DNA of 64,000 nucleotides from Salmonirosea aquatica (lineage in GTDB: Bacteria; Bacteroidota; Bacteroidia; Cytophagales; Spirosomataceae). Both the position numbers and the translations under genes were made by a program. Positions 43,492 to 51,860 of this stretch are shown here, piece after piece; positions within the stretch are counted from its first letter, which is position 1, and every line of letters starts with the position of its first letter. The DNA lies in the NCBI RefSeq assembly GCF_009296315.1, contig NZ_WHLY01000001.1, forward strand, positions 1-64,000, read 5' to 3'. Under the pieces are notes generated by a model. It did not search any database, had not been told where the DNA came from, and worked only from the letters and a program-made list of their open reading frames with translations.

Positions 43492-45720
43492 TCATTTTGA
43501 ATTTATCATCCCAATGGCTTTTTCCAACAGTTCGTCTCTCCCTGCGGCAATGCCAAGGATTGTTGGCTTGATTTCGACGTCCGGTACGATGCCCACGCGT
43601 TGTGTCTCCCTACCGTCAGGGTAGTACACGCCTATCCCGCTGATGCCGGTCGTGATTCCCGAAGGAAGCACAATCTGGGAAACATTGCCATCCGCACCGG
43701 CGGTTGTGCTTCCGATGATCGTCACATTCGGAGCCGTCGAAAACGCCATGGTGCTGAATTCGGATTGACTCAGCGTGCTCTCGTTAACCATGATGATAAT
43801 CCTGCCCTTGTAATAACCGGGGTTGATTTTACCGGCGCTGAGGTCAGGCCCCACGGTGAACTGCCCCGGAGTGGACAAGCTTCCGGCGGTGAACTTTACA
43901 AAAGGTTCGGGTTTGGGTAGTAAGTATTCGCTCAGGGAGTACACAATAAAGTCCGACGGGTAGCACCGCATGTCGATGATAAGGCCTTTTGTCTTCAAAA
44001 GGTCAGGGGCAATCCGAGGCAGGTAGGACCCTTTAATCGTTCCGGGGTACAGATAAGCGACATCCGGGCCGATCAGTTTGAAACAGGTGTCCCTTTTAGT
44101 GTGATTGGCGTAGAAGTTGATTTTCTTTCTGTCATAGGCGGCAACGTCTGTTTTGTCAGAAACATCGTTCCTTCTGTATCCCACCGACAGCAGGGTATCG
44201 TTGGTTCGCAACAGGTCCCTGGCCAGATTCCTCAGTTGCGTTGGATAGTTGGACGCGGGGGTGTATGGAAGCTTCTCCCCGGTGATTTGTTCGATGGTTT
44301 TTCCATCGATTGTTTCAATGACATCGCCAATCTTCAAACCAGATTTCAACCCCAGCTTTTGATTGAAATAATTGACCACAACCGCCTTGTTTTCGATAAA
44401 ACCGGTCTCAACCGCCGCGTAGTTATTACCGAAGTAATTGTCAAGTGCCCTGTCATAATTGTAAACATTGGCATGGGTGTCGTTTACCCTGGCGATTAAA
44501 GCCAGCGTCGCCAGTTTGAACTCCGTTTCGTTGGATGCCCCGATGAATTTTGGAACGAATTCCGCCAATACACCGCGCCAGTCCTCTCCGATCAAAGACT
44601 TGTAGGGAAAGAAATACTCGATCATGTTCCAGTAACGGAATAAGGTCAGCAGCCTGTAACCGGCATCCGGATAAGCCATAGTGGCGTAGGGGTTCTCGTT
44701 TTTGAAAATAGGATTCAGGACATTGGGGACGAGCCCCACATAGTAGTGTTCCTGTGGGCGGGCCGCCCTTTTGACAGAATCGAGCTTTGACAGAAGTTCC
44801 CTGTCATAGCCAAGGGCGTTTATCCAGGCCAGGTCAGGTTTGTATTTCACTGTACCAGTCTGGCCTTCGGTAGGTCTGTCGATTGAAACGGCTCCCAGTT
44901 TTTGAACCCATTGATAGATCTCCCGCTGCTTCTCTGCCTCTGTTTTGGCATTGAGGATTTTCGGCAGGATTCTGAACAGCTCAAAATCCCAGTTGTAATT
45001 ACCCGAGGCGACGGCCGGATGGTAGTATTTCAGGAACCCCCAAAGCATGCCGACTTCGGTCATGTCTTTGATGATTTTCGAACTCAGCTCCCCGAACGTA
45101 ACTTTGGACCCCTGTACAAATTCTTTATCAAGTTCAACGGCGGAAAGTGCCTTTAACGGTGCATCCGTGAATGGCCTGCCGTCGATGAGCAGTTCGAAGT
45201 GGTCTATCCACATGGACCCAGTCCCGGTAAGCAGCGCACCCACATGGATTTTTTTGGCATCCCTGGAATAGGGCAACTTCACACTGTACTGCTTCCAATC
45301 GGAGGTTCCGCTTACATTCTCTTTCTGCATATTGTCGAACTGCAGCATCCCGGAAGCTCCGTCCACCCTGAGCATCAGACCCGCCCAGCCGTTCTCAACC
45401 CGGTCCAGTTTGACATAGCCACGCAGCTCGATCTCTTTTCCCTCGTATACCGCCGGGATCGTATTGGCGGCAGATCCAAATGAGCCATCCGTTTTCTGGT
45501 CGGAAGATTTTATTCGCAGGGAAGACTTGCCGTCAAATTTCTGGGTTGTGTCAACGCTCAGGGAATAACCGGTTCCCCACTGCATCCACTTCTCGGGCAA
45601 CTTCTTGTTTTGCGCCAATTTCTCGAAATTCAAATTGTAGTCCGTCGAATCAGCAACGGGTTGGGCCGAGAGCATGGCCGAATGGACAGAAAGGATCAGG
45701 ATTACAGAAAGGGCTTTCAT
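43492..45720 (-). CDS. S41-family C-terminal processing-type peptidase
   Basis: A 742-residue secreted peptidase. The N-terminus has a signal peptide (Val-Ile-Leu-Ile-Leu-Ser-Val). Residues 25-200 form a carbohydrate-binding-like beta domain (Trp-Ile-Asp-His-Phe-Glu-Leu). A PDZ-like segment (Leu-Lys-Ile-Gly-Asp-Val-Ile-Glu-Thr-Ile-Asp-Gly-Lys) lies near 460. The S41 core near 570-700 includes Gly-Leu-Ile-Ile-Asp-Met-Arg, the Ser nucleophile in Asn-Glu-Ser-Thr-Leu-Ser-Gln-Ser-Glu-Phe, and Gly-Ser-Thr-Thr-Ala-Gly-Ala-Asp-Gly. It is the last gene of the ABC/GntR/DUF2807 operon, one base after the DUF2807 stop. Confidence 0.85.
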   Translation of the reverse strand: MKALSVILILSVHSAMLSAQPVADSTDYNLNFEKLAQNKKLPEKWMQWGTGYSLSVDTTQKFDGKSSLRIKSSDQKTDGSFGSAANTIPAVYEGKEIELRGYVKLDRVENGWAGLMLRVDGASGMLQFDNMQKENVSGTSDWKQYSVKLPYSRDAKKIHVGALLTGTGSMWIDHFELLIDGRPFTDAPLKALSAVELDKEFVQGSKVTFGELSSKIIKDMTEVGMLWGFLKYYHPAVASGNYNWDFELFRILPKILNAKTEAEKQREIYQWVQKLGAVSIDRPTEGQTGTVKYKPDLAWINALGYDRELLSKLDSVKRAARPQEHYYVGLVPNVLNPIFKNENPYATMAYPDAGYRLLTLFRYWNMIEYFFPYKSLIGEDWRGVLAEFVPKFIGASNETEFKLATLALIARVNDTHANVYNYDRALDNYFGNNYAAVETGFIENKAVVVNYFNQKLGLKSGLKIGDVIETIDGKTIEQITGEKLPYTPASNYPTQLRNLARDLLRTNDTLLSVGYRRNDVSDKTDVAAYDRKKINFYANHTKRDTCFKLIGPDVAYLYPGTIKGSYLPRIAPDLLKTKGLIIDMRCYPSDFIVYSLSEYLLPKPEPFVKFTAGSLSTPGQFTVGPDLSAGKINPGYYKGRIIIMVNESTLSQSEFSTMAFSTAPNVTIIGSTTAGADGNVSQIVLPSGITTGISGIGVYYPDGRETQRVGIVPDVEIKPTILGIAAGRDELLEKAIGMINSK

Positions 45721-45721
45721 A

Positions 45722-46405
45722 TCACTGTTTTTTTGAGATTATGTTTATCAGACTCATGGGTAGCTCCAGGTGGGCTGATTCATCGGCTTGCAATTGGAAC
45801 CTCTTAAAATTATCATCGGCGGCAGTCAGCCGACTGCTGTCATTGAGGCTAATGGCGGCTGTATCAATGCGGCTCTTTTGATCAATCGTGAGAGACGATC
45901 CCAGAACTACCTGGGCGGTTAGGTTCTGGATCGAATTGTTTACGAGCAGCACCCTGCTCTTTTCCTGCCTTAGAGTGAAACGCTCATTTTTCAAATCACT
46001 TACCTTACAGTTGACACCAGTAGAGTAAACCCCTGAAACGCGCGGTGCAATAATAAAAGCGACTGGTTCAGCCTTGGAAAGGTCATTCGGCGCCCAATTA
46101 TTCTCATTTAAATTCCTGGCCAAGTCTACCCTGAGTGTATCGCCCTCAACCTTCCAATTAAGCGCTCGTTCTGAGAGGGTTGTTTTTATCTGAAATTCCC
46201 TTCCGGGCAAAATTTGGGTGAGGCCGCGCCCCGTTCCGGAGAGAACGACATGTTTGAACGGGCTGACTATCTCTGTCCCGTAGCCATGATAGGGATCATC
46301 AAAGTCAATCTTGTCGTACTGCGCTTTAAGGATTACATTGCATCCCAGCGTTACAATCGTGAAAAGCGACACAACAGAGATCAGTATTTTGTTACTTTTT
46401 TGCAT
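45722..46405 (-). CDS. DUF2807-like (head-GIN) adhesin-type protein
   Basis: A 227-residue protein starting at the ATG at 46405, just after the GntR gene stop. The N-terminal hydrophobic helix (Ile-Leu-Ile-Ser-Val-Val-Ser-Leu-Phe-Thr-Ile-Val) with a nearby Cys may be a lipoprotein or membrane anchor. The rest shows beta-strand repeats of the head-GIN/DUF2807 type: Val-Val-Leu-Ser-Gly-Thr-Gly, Val-Tyr-Ser-Thr-Gly-Val-Asn-Cys, Leu-Thr-Ala-Ala-Asp-Asp. Proteins of this kind often accompany GntR-regulated ABC transporters in Bacteroidota; their role is not established. It is translated between GntR and the S41 peptidase. Confidence 0.65.
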   Translation of the reverse strand: MQKSNKILISVVSLFTIVTLGCNVILKAQYDKIDFDDPYHGYGTEIVSPFKHVVLSGTGRGLTQILPGREFQIKTTLSERALNWKVEGDTLRVDLARNLNENNWAPNDLSKAEPVAFIIAPRVSGVYSTGVNCKVSDLKNERFTLRQEKSRVLLVNNSIQNLTAQVVLGSSLTIDQKSRIDTAAISLNDSSRLTAADDNFKRFQLQADESAHLELPMSLINIISKKQ

Positions 46406-46409
46406 CGAT

Positions 46410-46790
46410 TTAAGGGTTGACGGGGTGTATCTGGTCAACGAAAAAACCGTAGCGTCGCCCGATCTCCTCCATACTTATATTGAGCTGGTGGATGGATGCA
46501 AAGAAACGGGGAAGCTCTTTTTCCAAGAACCGTTCTTTCCGGTAGGAGATGATCAATTCCTTCGCCCTGGTTGAAGCGGAATATCCCAAACCCCTTTTAG
46601 AAAAAATGATTCCCTCATTCTGAAGGTATTCGTAGCTCCGCAAGATGGTGTGCGGATTTACCTCCAAAGTCAGAGCCAAATCCCGCACCGAAGGGATACG
46701 CTCCCCGGGAACCCATTTCCCATTGAGTATCCCATCACAGACATATTCTGCGATTTGAATGTAAATGGCCTGTTTATCACGAAATTCCAT
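46410..46790 (-). CDS. GntR-family regulator (YtrA type)
   Basis: A 126-residue, short-form GntR regulator. The winged HTH fills residues 1-75: Ile-Tyr-Ile-Gln-Ile-Ala-Glu-Tyr-Val, Pro-Gly-Glu-Arg-Ile-Pro-Ser-Val-Arg-Asp-Leu-Ala, Val-Asn-Pro-His-Thr-Ile-Leu-Arg-Ser-Tyr-Glu-Tyr-Leu, Lys-Arg-Gly-Leu-Gly-Tyr. The small C-terminal helical part is typical of YtrA repressors of ABC transporter operons. It is the third gene of the operon, 12 bases after the permease stop. The palindrome at 48485-48506 in front of the operon is the probable operator. Confidence 0.87.
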   Translation of the reverse strand: MEFRDKQAIYIQIAEYVCDGILNGKWVPGERIPSVRDLALTLEVNPHTILRSYEYLQNEGIIFSKRGLGYSASTRAKELIISYRKERFLEKELPRFFASIHQLNISMEEIGRRYGFFVDQIHPVNP

Positions 46791-46802
46791 CTGTTCGGGT
46801 AA

Positions 46803-47588
46803 CTAAATCTGCTTTTCTCTTAAACGCTGGTAGGCAGCAAGCCATAATCCCAGGGTTGTCAATGTGAGAGTCAGGTACAAAAGTATCAATCCCTTGTCTG
46901 GAAAGGGTATTCTGTACACCTTCAAGCCCGCATCACGGACGATGCTCCAGCCAGCCATAGGAACGGTGCTCATCATTAAAGGATAGGAGGCCAAGTATTT
47001 TGCCAGCAGGGAATTCAAAATGCCGACGGTCAGCATCACGAAAATCAGACTGGCAAATGTCTTCACATAGGACGACCTTGTGAAATATATGGAGCCCAGG
47101 AAAAATACGCTATGAAATAAGAAATAGGAAAAGCCGATATAAATCAGCACACCCCTGGCAATGAAACTGTATTGCATGCCGTTGGCCGGAATTCTCCGAT
47201 TTCCAAAAGTGATCGTCTGATGATGCAGAAGCAGAAAGAAAAGCAGAAAAGGTATAAGAAACAGCAAGTTGACGATCAGTGAGCTGAGAAACTTCTCCAA
47301 GCTGGTGGCAGGGGACATAAGGGACAGCATGCCCTTTGAACCAGCGGCATACTGCGTCAGTGCGTGGCTTGTGTACAGGCTGCTTCCCAATATGACGACT
47401 ATGGGAACGGCGGCAAATTGCAATAATTGAGCTGGGTTATTGTATGTATCAAAAAAACACACTGGAAGCATCATGATGAGCAGCAAAGCCACCAACACGC
47501 CCCCCATTAAAAGATAGTTTCTGCCATTCTCGACAAAATTTATCCTGATTAATATCACTAATCGTTGAACGCTGAAAGATTGGCGCAT
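46803..47588 (-). CDS. ABC transporter permease
   Basis: A 261-residue integral membrane protein with about six hydrophobic helices (near residues 25-48, 60-80, 100-122, 150-175, 180-205 and 230-255). Together with the ATPase gene before it, it makes a compact ABC-2 type exporter. The substrate is unknown; YtrA-regulated relatives are linked to cell-wall or antibiotic stress. The start is at 47588, 44 bases after the ATPase stop. Confidence 0.8.
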   Translation of the reverse strand: MRQSFSVQRLVILIRINFVENGRNYLLMGGVLVALLLIMMLPVCFFDTYNNPAQLLQFAAVPIVVILGSSLYTSHALTQYAAGSKGMLSLMSPATSLEKFLSSLIVNLLFLIPFLLFFLLLHHQTITFGNRRIPANGMQYSFIARGVLIYIGFSYFLFHSVFFLGSIYFTRSSYVKTFASLIFVMLTVGILNSLLAKYLASYPLMMSTVPMAGWSIVRDAGLKVYRIPFPDKGLILLYLTLTLTTLGLWLAAYQRLREKQI

Positions 47589-47632
47589 TTGAATACCGGT
47601 TTACTAAATCAATTCACTTGCTTTCCAGAACA

Positions 47633-48469
47633 CTAATCATGAAATACCTGTTTAATCCTGTCAGGATATTCGATCGCAGCGTTAAAAAATTGTTCAATAT
47701 CCAATACGCTTTCAACACCAAACACATTTTCCCTCAACACTTTAAATCCACCAAGGAAGGGCTGTTTGTACAATATCCTTTCGTCAATATCAATACCTGC
47801 CAGCGTATCGAACTCTATACGCTGGCAGATATTGTCGAGGCTTTCCTGAACAACGATCTCTCCATCATTCAGGATAATTACGGAGTCTATCAAATTATCC
47901 AAATCCCTTACCTGGTGCGTGGATATTATAAACAAACGGTCAAAACCAAGATGGGATAAAACCAACTTCCTGAAGAGGCTTTTGGAGGGGATGTCCAGTC
48001 CGTTCGTAGGCTCATCCATAAGCACCAATTTTGTATTTGCCGCCAGGGCAAACGCGATCAAAGCCTTCTTTTTCTGCCCGTATGACATTTTATCAAGCCT
48101 ATTTTTAACGGGAATTTGCAGTTTTGAAATTAGCTCAAAAAAACGGTCGGCATCGAACCTGGGATATAGGCCGCCGTAGTGATGTGATAGTCCGTTGACC
48201 GAAATTGGGGGCAGATAAATCTCTTCCGGTATAAAAAACACCTCCTGAAGGAATTCGGCATCACGCAGTCTGGGTTCATATCCGTCCACCTGAATCATCC
48301 CGCTGTCCGGGAAAAGGAGTCCAGCGATGTTCCGCAGCAGGCTGGATTTTCCCTCCCCGTTTTTGCCTAACAGGCCGTAAATGCGGCCTGGGGGCAATTC
48401 TGCACTTAGGTCCTTGAATAATGGGCTTTTTTTAGGATACCCAAAGCAGACATTACTGAGCGTAATCAT
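47633..48469 (-). CDS. ABC transporter ATP-binding protein
   Basis: A 278-residue ABC ATPase, first gene of the operon. I chose the ATG at 48469 (Met-Ile-Thr-Leu-Ser-Asn-Val); an upstream ATG at 48502 lies inside the operator palindrome. Walker A Gly-Lys-Asn-Gly-Glu-Gly-Lys-Ser (about 37-44), signature Met-Ser-Tyr-Gly-Gln-Lys-Lys-Lys (about 128), Walker B Leu-Val-Leu-Met-Asp-Glu-Pro-Thr-Asn (about 150), and H-loop Ser-Thr-His (about 184). It supplies energy for the permease encoded next. Confidence 0.87.
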   Translation of the reverse strand: MITLSNVCFGYPKKSPLFKDLSAELPPGRIYGLLGKNGEGKSSLLRNIAGLLFPDSGMIQVDGYEPRLRDAEFLQEVFFIPEEIYLPPISVNGLSHHYGGLYPRFDADRFFELISKLQIPVKNRLDKMSYGQKKKALIAFALAANTKLVLMDEPTNGLDIPSKSLFRKLVLSHLGFDRLFIISTHQVRDLDNLIDSVIILNDGEIVVQESLDNICQRIEFDTLAGIDIDERILYKQPFLGGFKVLRENVFGVESVLDIEQFFNAAIEYPDRIKQVFHD

Positions 48470-48484
48470 ACGTTTGGCAAGTGT

Positions 48485-48506
48485 TGTAGTTATATAGTAC
48501 ACTACA
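48485..48506. promoter_or_regulatory. Candidate GntR operator
   Basis: TGTAGT (48485-48490) and ACTACA (48501-48506) form an inverted repeat with a 10-base AT-rich spacer containing GTAC, immediately upstream of the ABC ATPase start. The pattern resembles YtrA-type operators, and the operon encodes such a repressor. Confidence 0.5.
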
Positions 48507-49350
48507 AATCTATAACTCTAAATCAAATAAGCAATAGAAATTTTAATCCGCTACCCGGACACAACACATGATTCTGTCAGACCTTTGAAAACCAGCATAG
48601 GCCAAAGCCACGTTCGGCAAGTCACCAGGGCCATACCGGAGCAGTCAGGGGCCTAGGAACCCTTGCGCCGGACTGCTTTCAAAAGCTGAAGGAAAGACTG
48701 AGGCCAACTTATTCCTCCCCAGGAACCTGGATTTGGCCTGATTGTGGTTGGCTGACAGTATTGCCGCCGGCCTTGTTTCCTTATCAATTTTACAGACACT
48801 GTCTGTAAAAAGCGCGGACGGCACAAAAGGCCAGATAAGGAAACGCCTCACTGAGCCTACCCGCCCGAACCCTGCTGACAACGCTTTCATTCCCACACCC
48901 CAGGCAACCCCTGCAATTGGTCAGCGGCTCGAAGAGGCCACCCGGGGCGGAGTGTGTCAGGTATGGTTGGGGACAGGGGAGCTGGAGTGTGCCCCCCTGC
49001 CTCATGAACGCACCGGCTTGTCCACGTATAAAAGCGGAGTAACATCTCGAATGAAAAGGGATGGACAAGGCCGGGAGCTAGCGGCCATCAATGCAGATCG
49101 ACACAATTACCTCCCTGCTTGTTGCATCCATACCTAATGTGTCCAGCTCTGGCAAATGAAGGCTGCCTGTGGCGCTTGGCAAATCAGCTTTAAGATTTAT
49201 GTAATAAATGCTTAGAACAATTTGGATTTTTATAACTTAGGGGGATTTGGGCAAAATTCTGCAGCTATCACAAATCTATAACGCTCATCGATGATTTGTT
49301 CTGCCAGGCAAATCATTCAATTACAAGCAAATAACTTAGTCCCTTTCAAT
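48507..49350. other. Intergenic stretch with an isolated TetR-type palindrome
   Basis: About 840 bases between the ABC operon and the PD-(D/E)XK gene. Open frames at 48645-48896, 48742-49137 and 48790-49068 overlap on both strands and show no protein-like signal. The one clear element is the palindrome at 48788-48810. This is probably the edge of the conjugative element. Confidence 0.45.
48788..48810. promoter_or_regulatory. Perfect 23-bp palindrome of TetR-operator type
   Basis: TTTTACAGACA (48788-48798) and TGTCTGTAAAA (48800-48810) are exact complements around a single C. The core resembles TetR-family operators (ACAGACA...TGTCTGT). No TetR gene or convincing adjacent target gene is present in the window. 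Confidence 0.5.
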
Positions 49351-49998
49351 TTAAGCAGCAAGCGTGCTAGGGCTTTCCTCATCATTCGGAAACAGTCCAG
49401 GCTTCCAAGTCATAGGTACAAAAGGCAATCCCAAAAATTCGCGGTGCCGCCCCTGTTCAATAAAGTCGCTTCCACCCGAATACTCGATCCTCCAGACATT
49501 AAACGGCTTGACCTTTTGAATAGCGACAAAAGCAAAGCGTCGCCCTACTCCTTCCTCTGCCCCGAGCGAGTCGAGATAGAAGGCCGCCTGTCGGTCATAA
49601 TCATATTTGAGACAGCTGGCTACAAAGTCTTCTCGGGTACGGCATGATGTGGATTTAATATCGACAACCAATCTGTTTTTGTATACGATATCCAACCGCG
49701 ATTTCAATGTTAATCCAGTCTCGGTGTCTTGCCAAAGACGCACTTCCTCCTTAGAAGAAAATTGAAGGATCCATTTGAGAAATTTATCCTCACGGGCGAC
49801 TCTAGCCAGTTTATTAACTAATTCCAAATCCACAAAAGGTGGATTTGTTCCGCCTTTGCCGGGTTCCAAAATCATTTCGTGTAATGCAGTACCGAATGCA
49901 AAAGCTTTCACGGGTATCTTTTCAGAACGACCAAATAAAAAATTTCTAAATTCGGTTAGATCGCTATTGCTGATGCGAGGGATTGAACGATATTCCAT
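49351..49998 (-). CDS. PD-(D/E)XK nuclease-like protein (Cas4/RecE type)
   Basis: A 215-residue nuclease-fold protein. The motifs are in order: Phe-Gly-Thr-Ala-Leu-His40-Glu (His motif), Lys-Ser-Arg-Leu-Asp...Val-Val-Asp-Ile-Lys (Asp, Asp-x-Lys) at about 101-114, and Tyr-Asp-Arg-Gln-Ala-Ala-Phe-Tyr (Gln motif) at about 132. No Fe-S cysteines are present. Relatives are often annotated as PD-(D/E)XK or RecE-like exonucleases in phages and conjugative elements. It opens a minus-strand group of small accessory genes to the left of the conjugation module. Confidence 0.72.
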   Translation of the reverse strand: MEYRSIPRISNSDLTEFRNFLFGRSEKIPVKAFAFGTALHEMILEPGKGGTNPPFVDLELVNKLARVAREDKFLKWILQFSSKEEVRLWQDTETGLTLKSRLDIVYKNRLVVDIKSTSCRTREDFVASCLKYDYDRQAAFYLDSLGAEEGVGRRFAFVAIQKVKPFNVWRIEYSGGSDFIEQGRHREFLGLPFVPMTWKPGLFPNDEESPSTLAA

Positions 49999-50055
49999 GT
50001 GCGTAGGTGGCGTGATGGCCCGATGCTTAGCGCATCGGGCCGGGTTACTAAAAAA

Positions 50056-50427
50056 TCATTTGGGTAATTCATCCCATGGAATGAACCCACATTGTGGCTC
50101 TATGTGAGCGTCTCCTAGAAATAAAATTCGCGGTTCAATCTCCTCTGTGGTGAGCGTGGTACTTATGGTTTGACCTTCTCCATTATATCCACAGATGAGG
50201 CCGTTGCCGCTGAAAGGCGCGTTTGCTCCTTTAAACATAAACTTTGGCGGTTGGGGATGGTGTAAAAGTCCTTCCTCATCAAGCCATAGATCATTTTTAT
50301 GGTCAATAACTACACGTTCCACTATCTGACAGTCAATGACTTCATACATAGCATCTAGGTCGTTTTCGATTTGAATTTGGTAAACCTCTTGTTTAACAAC
50401 GTCGATTTTGATGGCTGAAATAAGCAT
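50056..50427 (-). CDS. DUF3846-like hypothetical protein
   Basis: A 123-residue soluble protein, with Ile-Glu-Asn-Asp-Leu-Asp-Ala-Met-Tyr-Glu (about 21-30), Leu-Trp-Leu-Asp-Glu-Glu-Gly-Leu-Leu, Asn-Gly-Leu-Ile-Cys-Gly-Tyr and Ile-Leu-Phe-Leu-Gly-Asp. This matches the layout of DUF3846 proteins found on plasmids and phages; their role is unknown. It lies on the minus strand with the PD-(D/E)XK gene downstream and a 223-residue protein upstream. Confidence 0.6.
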   Translation of the reverse strand: MLISAIKIDVVKQEVYQIQIENDLDAMYEVIDCQIVERVVIDHKNDLWLDEEGLLHHPQPPKFMFKGANAPFSGNGLICGYNGEGQTISTTLTTEEIEPRILFLGDAHIEPQCGFIPWDELPK

Positions 50428-50485
50428 ATGGTAAGGTTTTGAAGAAGCTCCCGCCCACTGGCGGGAGCCTGGTCTATGTGGTCAT

Positions 50486-51157
50486 TCAAGCTGCTAGTCT
50501 GGGCGTTAGTAACACCGGAGCGACTGGCAGGCCCGGTAAGGATAAGCCATAAGCATAGGAGTCTGAAATAAGTCTGTGTACTCCTGATTCCGTTAAGGTT
50601 TCAGTCCTGTTAATCGGGTTCGCTTGTGCAAATGCAGCTAGTTCGGCCACAATGGCACGGTTTGCTGTTTCATACTGAAAAACAGCCCGATACCATGTTC
50701 CTTTGTGCGTAGTTTTCTCGTTGATCTTCTTTTCGCTGGTAACTTTCAGCACTATGTCGGAAAGTTTCAGGTCGTCATAGAAAAGCCGTTCCATCAGTCT
50801 ACGCAGTTCGCAAACGCTACTGTTATTATACATCACGGAAGACATAGCCTTCTTGTCGTCTACGAAGAACAATTCCGCCCATGTCTCGACCCGGCCACGG
50901 GCAAAGAGACTATTTTCAAAAATCCTCCAAGCGATGGGTTGAAAAGTAAAGCTGTCGCCGACATCTTGTTTTCCATCGATATTAAAACGACCATTTTGGG
51001 CATTAAATCGGTATTGTCCTGTACTGCCTGGCATATACTTAATCGTATTTGACAGGTCTGAGGTCTCGGTGTTGCTGCGGCTTTTGACATTGGGAATAAA
51101 GTTTGGAGTTGAAAAATGGCCGGAAATGACTGCCTGTCCGGCCAACGGGTGATTCAT
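50486..51157 (-). CDS. Hypothetical accessory protein of mobile element
   Basis: A 223-residue protein I do not recognise. It starts at the ATG at 51157, directly behind the SymE-like gene stop, so the two are probably co-translated. It has a beta-rich N-terminal half (Gly-Gln-Tyr-Arg-Phe-Asn...Phe-Thr-Phe-Gln-Pro-Ile-Ala-Trp) and a helical middle. No signal peptide or membrane segment. Likely element-specific housekeeping; no function can be assigned. Confidence 0.6.
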   Translation of the reverse strand: MNHPLAGQAVISGHFSTPNFIPNVKSRSNTETSDLSNTIKYMPGSTGQYRFNAQNGRFNIDGKQDVGDSFTFQPIAWRIFENSLFARGRVETWAELFFVDDKKAMSSVMYNNSSVCELRRLMERLFYDDLKLSDIVLKVTSEKKINEKTTHKGTWYRAVFQYETANRAIVAELAAFAQANPINRTETLTESGVHRLISDSYAYGLSLPGLPVAPVLLTPRLAA

Positions 51158-51361
51158 CTAGCTAGTGGCTGGCCGGATGGTAATAATTCCGCTTTGCACC
51201 TCGACGGTAACGGACTGGCCGACATCAAATCCTGCTTCGGCAAACCAGTTGCCCGCCAGTAGAAGGGAAGGAAAAAATCTGGTTCGGCAGGTTCGCCAAT
51301 TGGGCCGTGCCTGGTAGCCAATTTTTCGGGGCCGGGTCTGGTTTACGTTCGATGAGTTCAT
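51158..51361 (-). CDS. SymE-like small protein
   Basis: A 67-residue protein whose C-terminal half reads Leu-Leu-Leu-Ala-Gly-Asn-Trp-Phe-Ala-Glu-Ala-Gly-Phe-Asp-Val-Gly-Gln...Val-Glu-Val-Gln-Ser-Gly-Ile-Ile-Thr-Ile-Arg-Pro. This is the AbrB-like fold of SymE-type proteins, first described as SOS-induced RNA-cleaving toxins in E. coli. The N-terminal 28 residues are short and basic. It heads the minus-strand accessory group and faces the parA gene across a repeat-containing gap. Whether it is toxic here is unknown. Confidence 0.68.
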   Translation of the reverse strand: MNSSNVNQTRPRKIGYQARPNWRTCRTRFFPSLLLAGNWFAEAGFDVGQSVTVEVQSGIITIRPATS

Positions 51362-51860
51362 TCTGAAAATGTTAAAAAGTTGCTGGGATTGGAATGGATA
51401 ATGTGCTTTTCAGTACGGCCAAATGGCTGCTTACCATGCTTCGTATGCTTCTATCTGAGCGGCGAACGCTTCGTCTTCTACTTGTTGGGCTCCCTCTGCA
51501 TCATGCTGGCTGTTCTGCCAAAAATCCCGTGTTTGCCATTCCGTTTCATGTCTGGGAACTTCTAATTCCAAGGTGTTTTTCATTGGTCCAGTTTATAGTT
51601 TTAATGCTGTTTTCCTTACTGGTTGACTACATAAAGATAAGTCATTATATCAAAATATTAAAATAATGAGATAGCAAAATTACAGATTTTGGTGTAGTGC
51701 CAAACTTTTGTTCCCTTCTATTCAACAAGTTACATTTGGCTTACAAGGAGCATTGAACACGTACTAAGCCAATTATTAGTCGATGTTTTAAAATTTTGAT
51801 ATAGCAACCTTTCATTATATCAAAATATTGGATTTCTTTGCATTAAATCACATTGAACTA
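51362..51860. other. Divergent control region with TATATCAAAATATT repeats
   Basis: About 500 AT-rich bases between the SymE-like and ParA genes. CATTATATCAAAATATT occurs twice as a direct repeat (51643-51659 and 51813-51829). TTTTGATATA (51794-51803) and TATATCAAAA (51816-51825) form a perfect 10-bp inverted repeat around the second copy, just before parA. The open frames at 51380-51666 are not convincing. Confidence 0.5.
51794..51825. repeat. Inverted repeat before parA (candidate ParB/operator site)
   Basis: TTTTGATATA and TATATCAAAA are exact complements with a 12-base spacer. The same TATATCAAAATATT unit recurs at 51646-51659. Such iterons next to a ParA gene are typical of partition or autoregulation sites. 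Confidence 0.5.

Noticed and set aside
48645-49137. Open frames between the ABC operon and the conjugative element
   Set aside because: They lie on opposite strands over the same bases and show no recognisable domain. The palindrome inside is a better explanation for conserved sequence there.
51380-51666. Two overlapping open frames before parA
   Set aside because: Poor protein-like composition, and they cover the repeat-rich control region.
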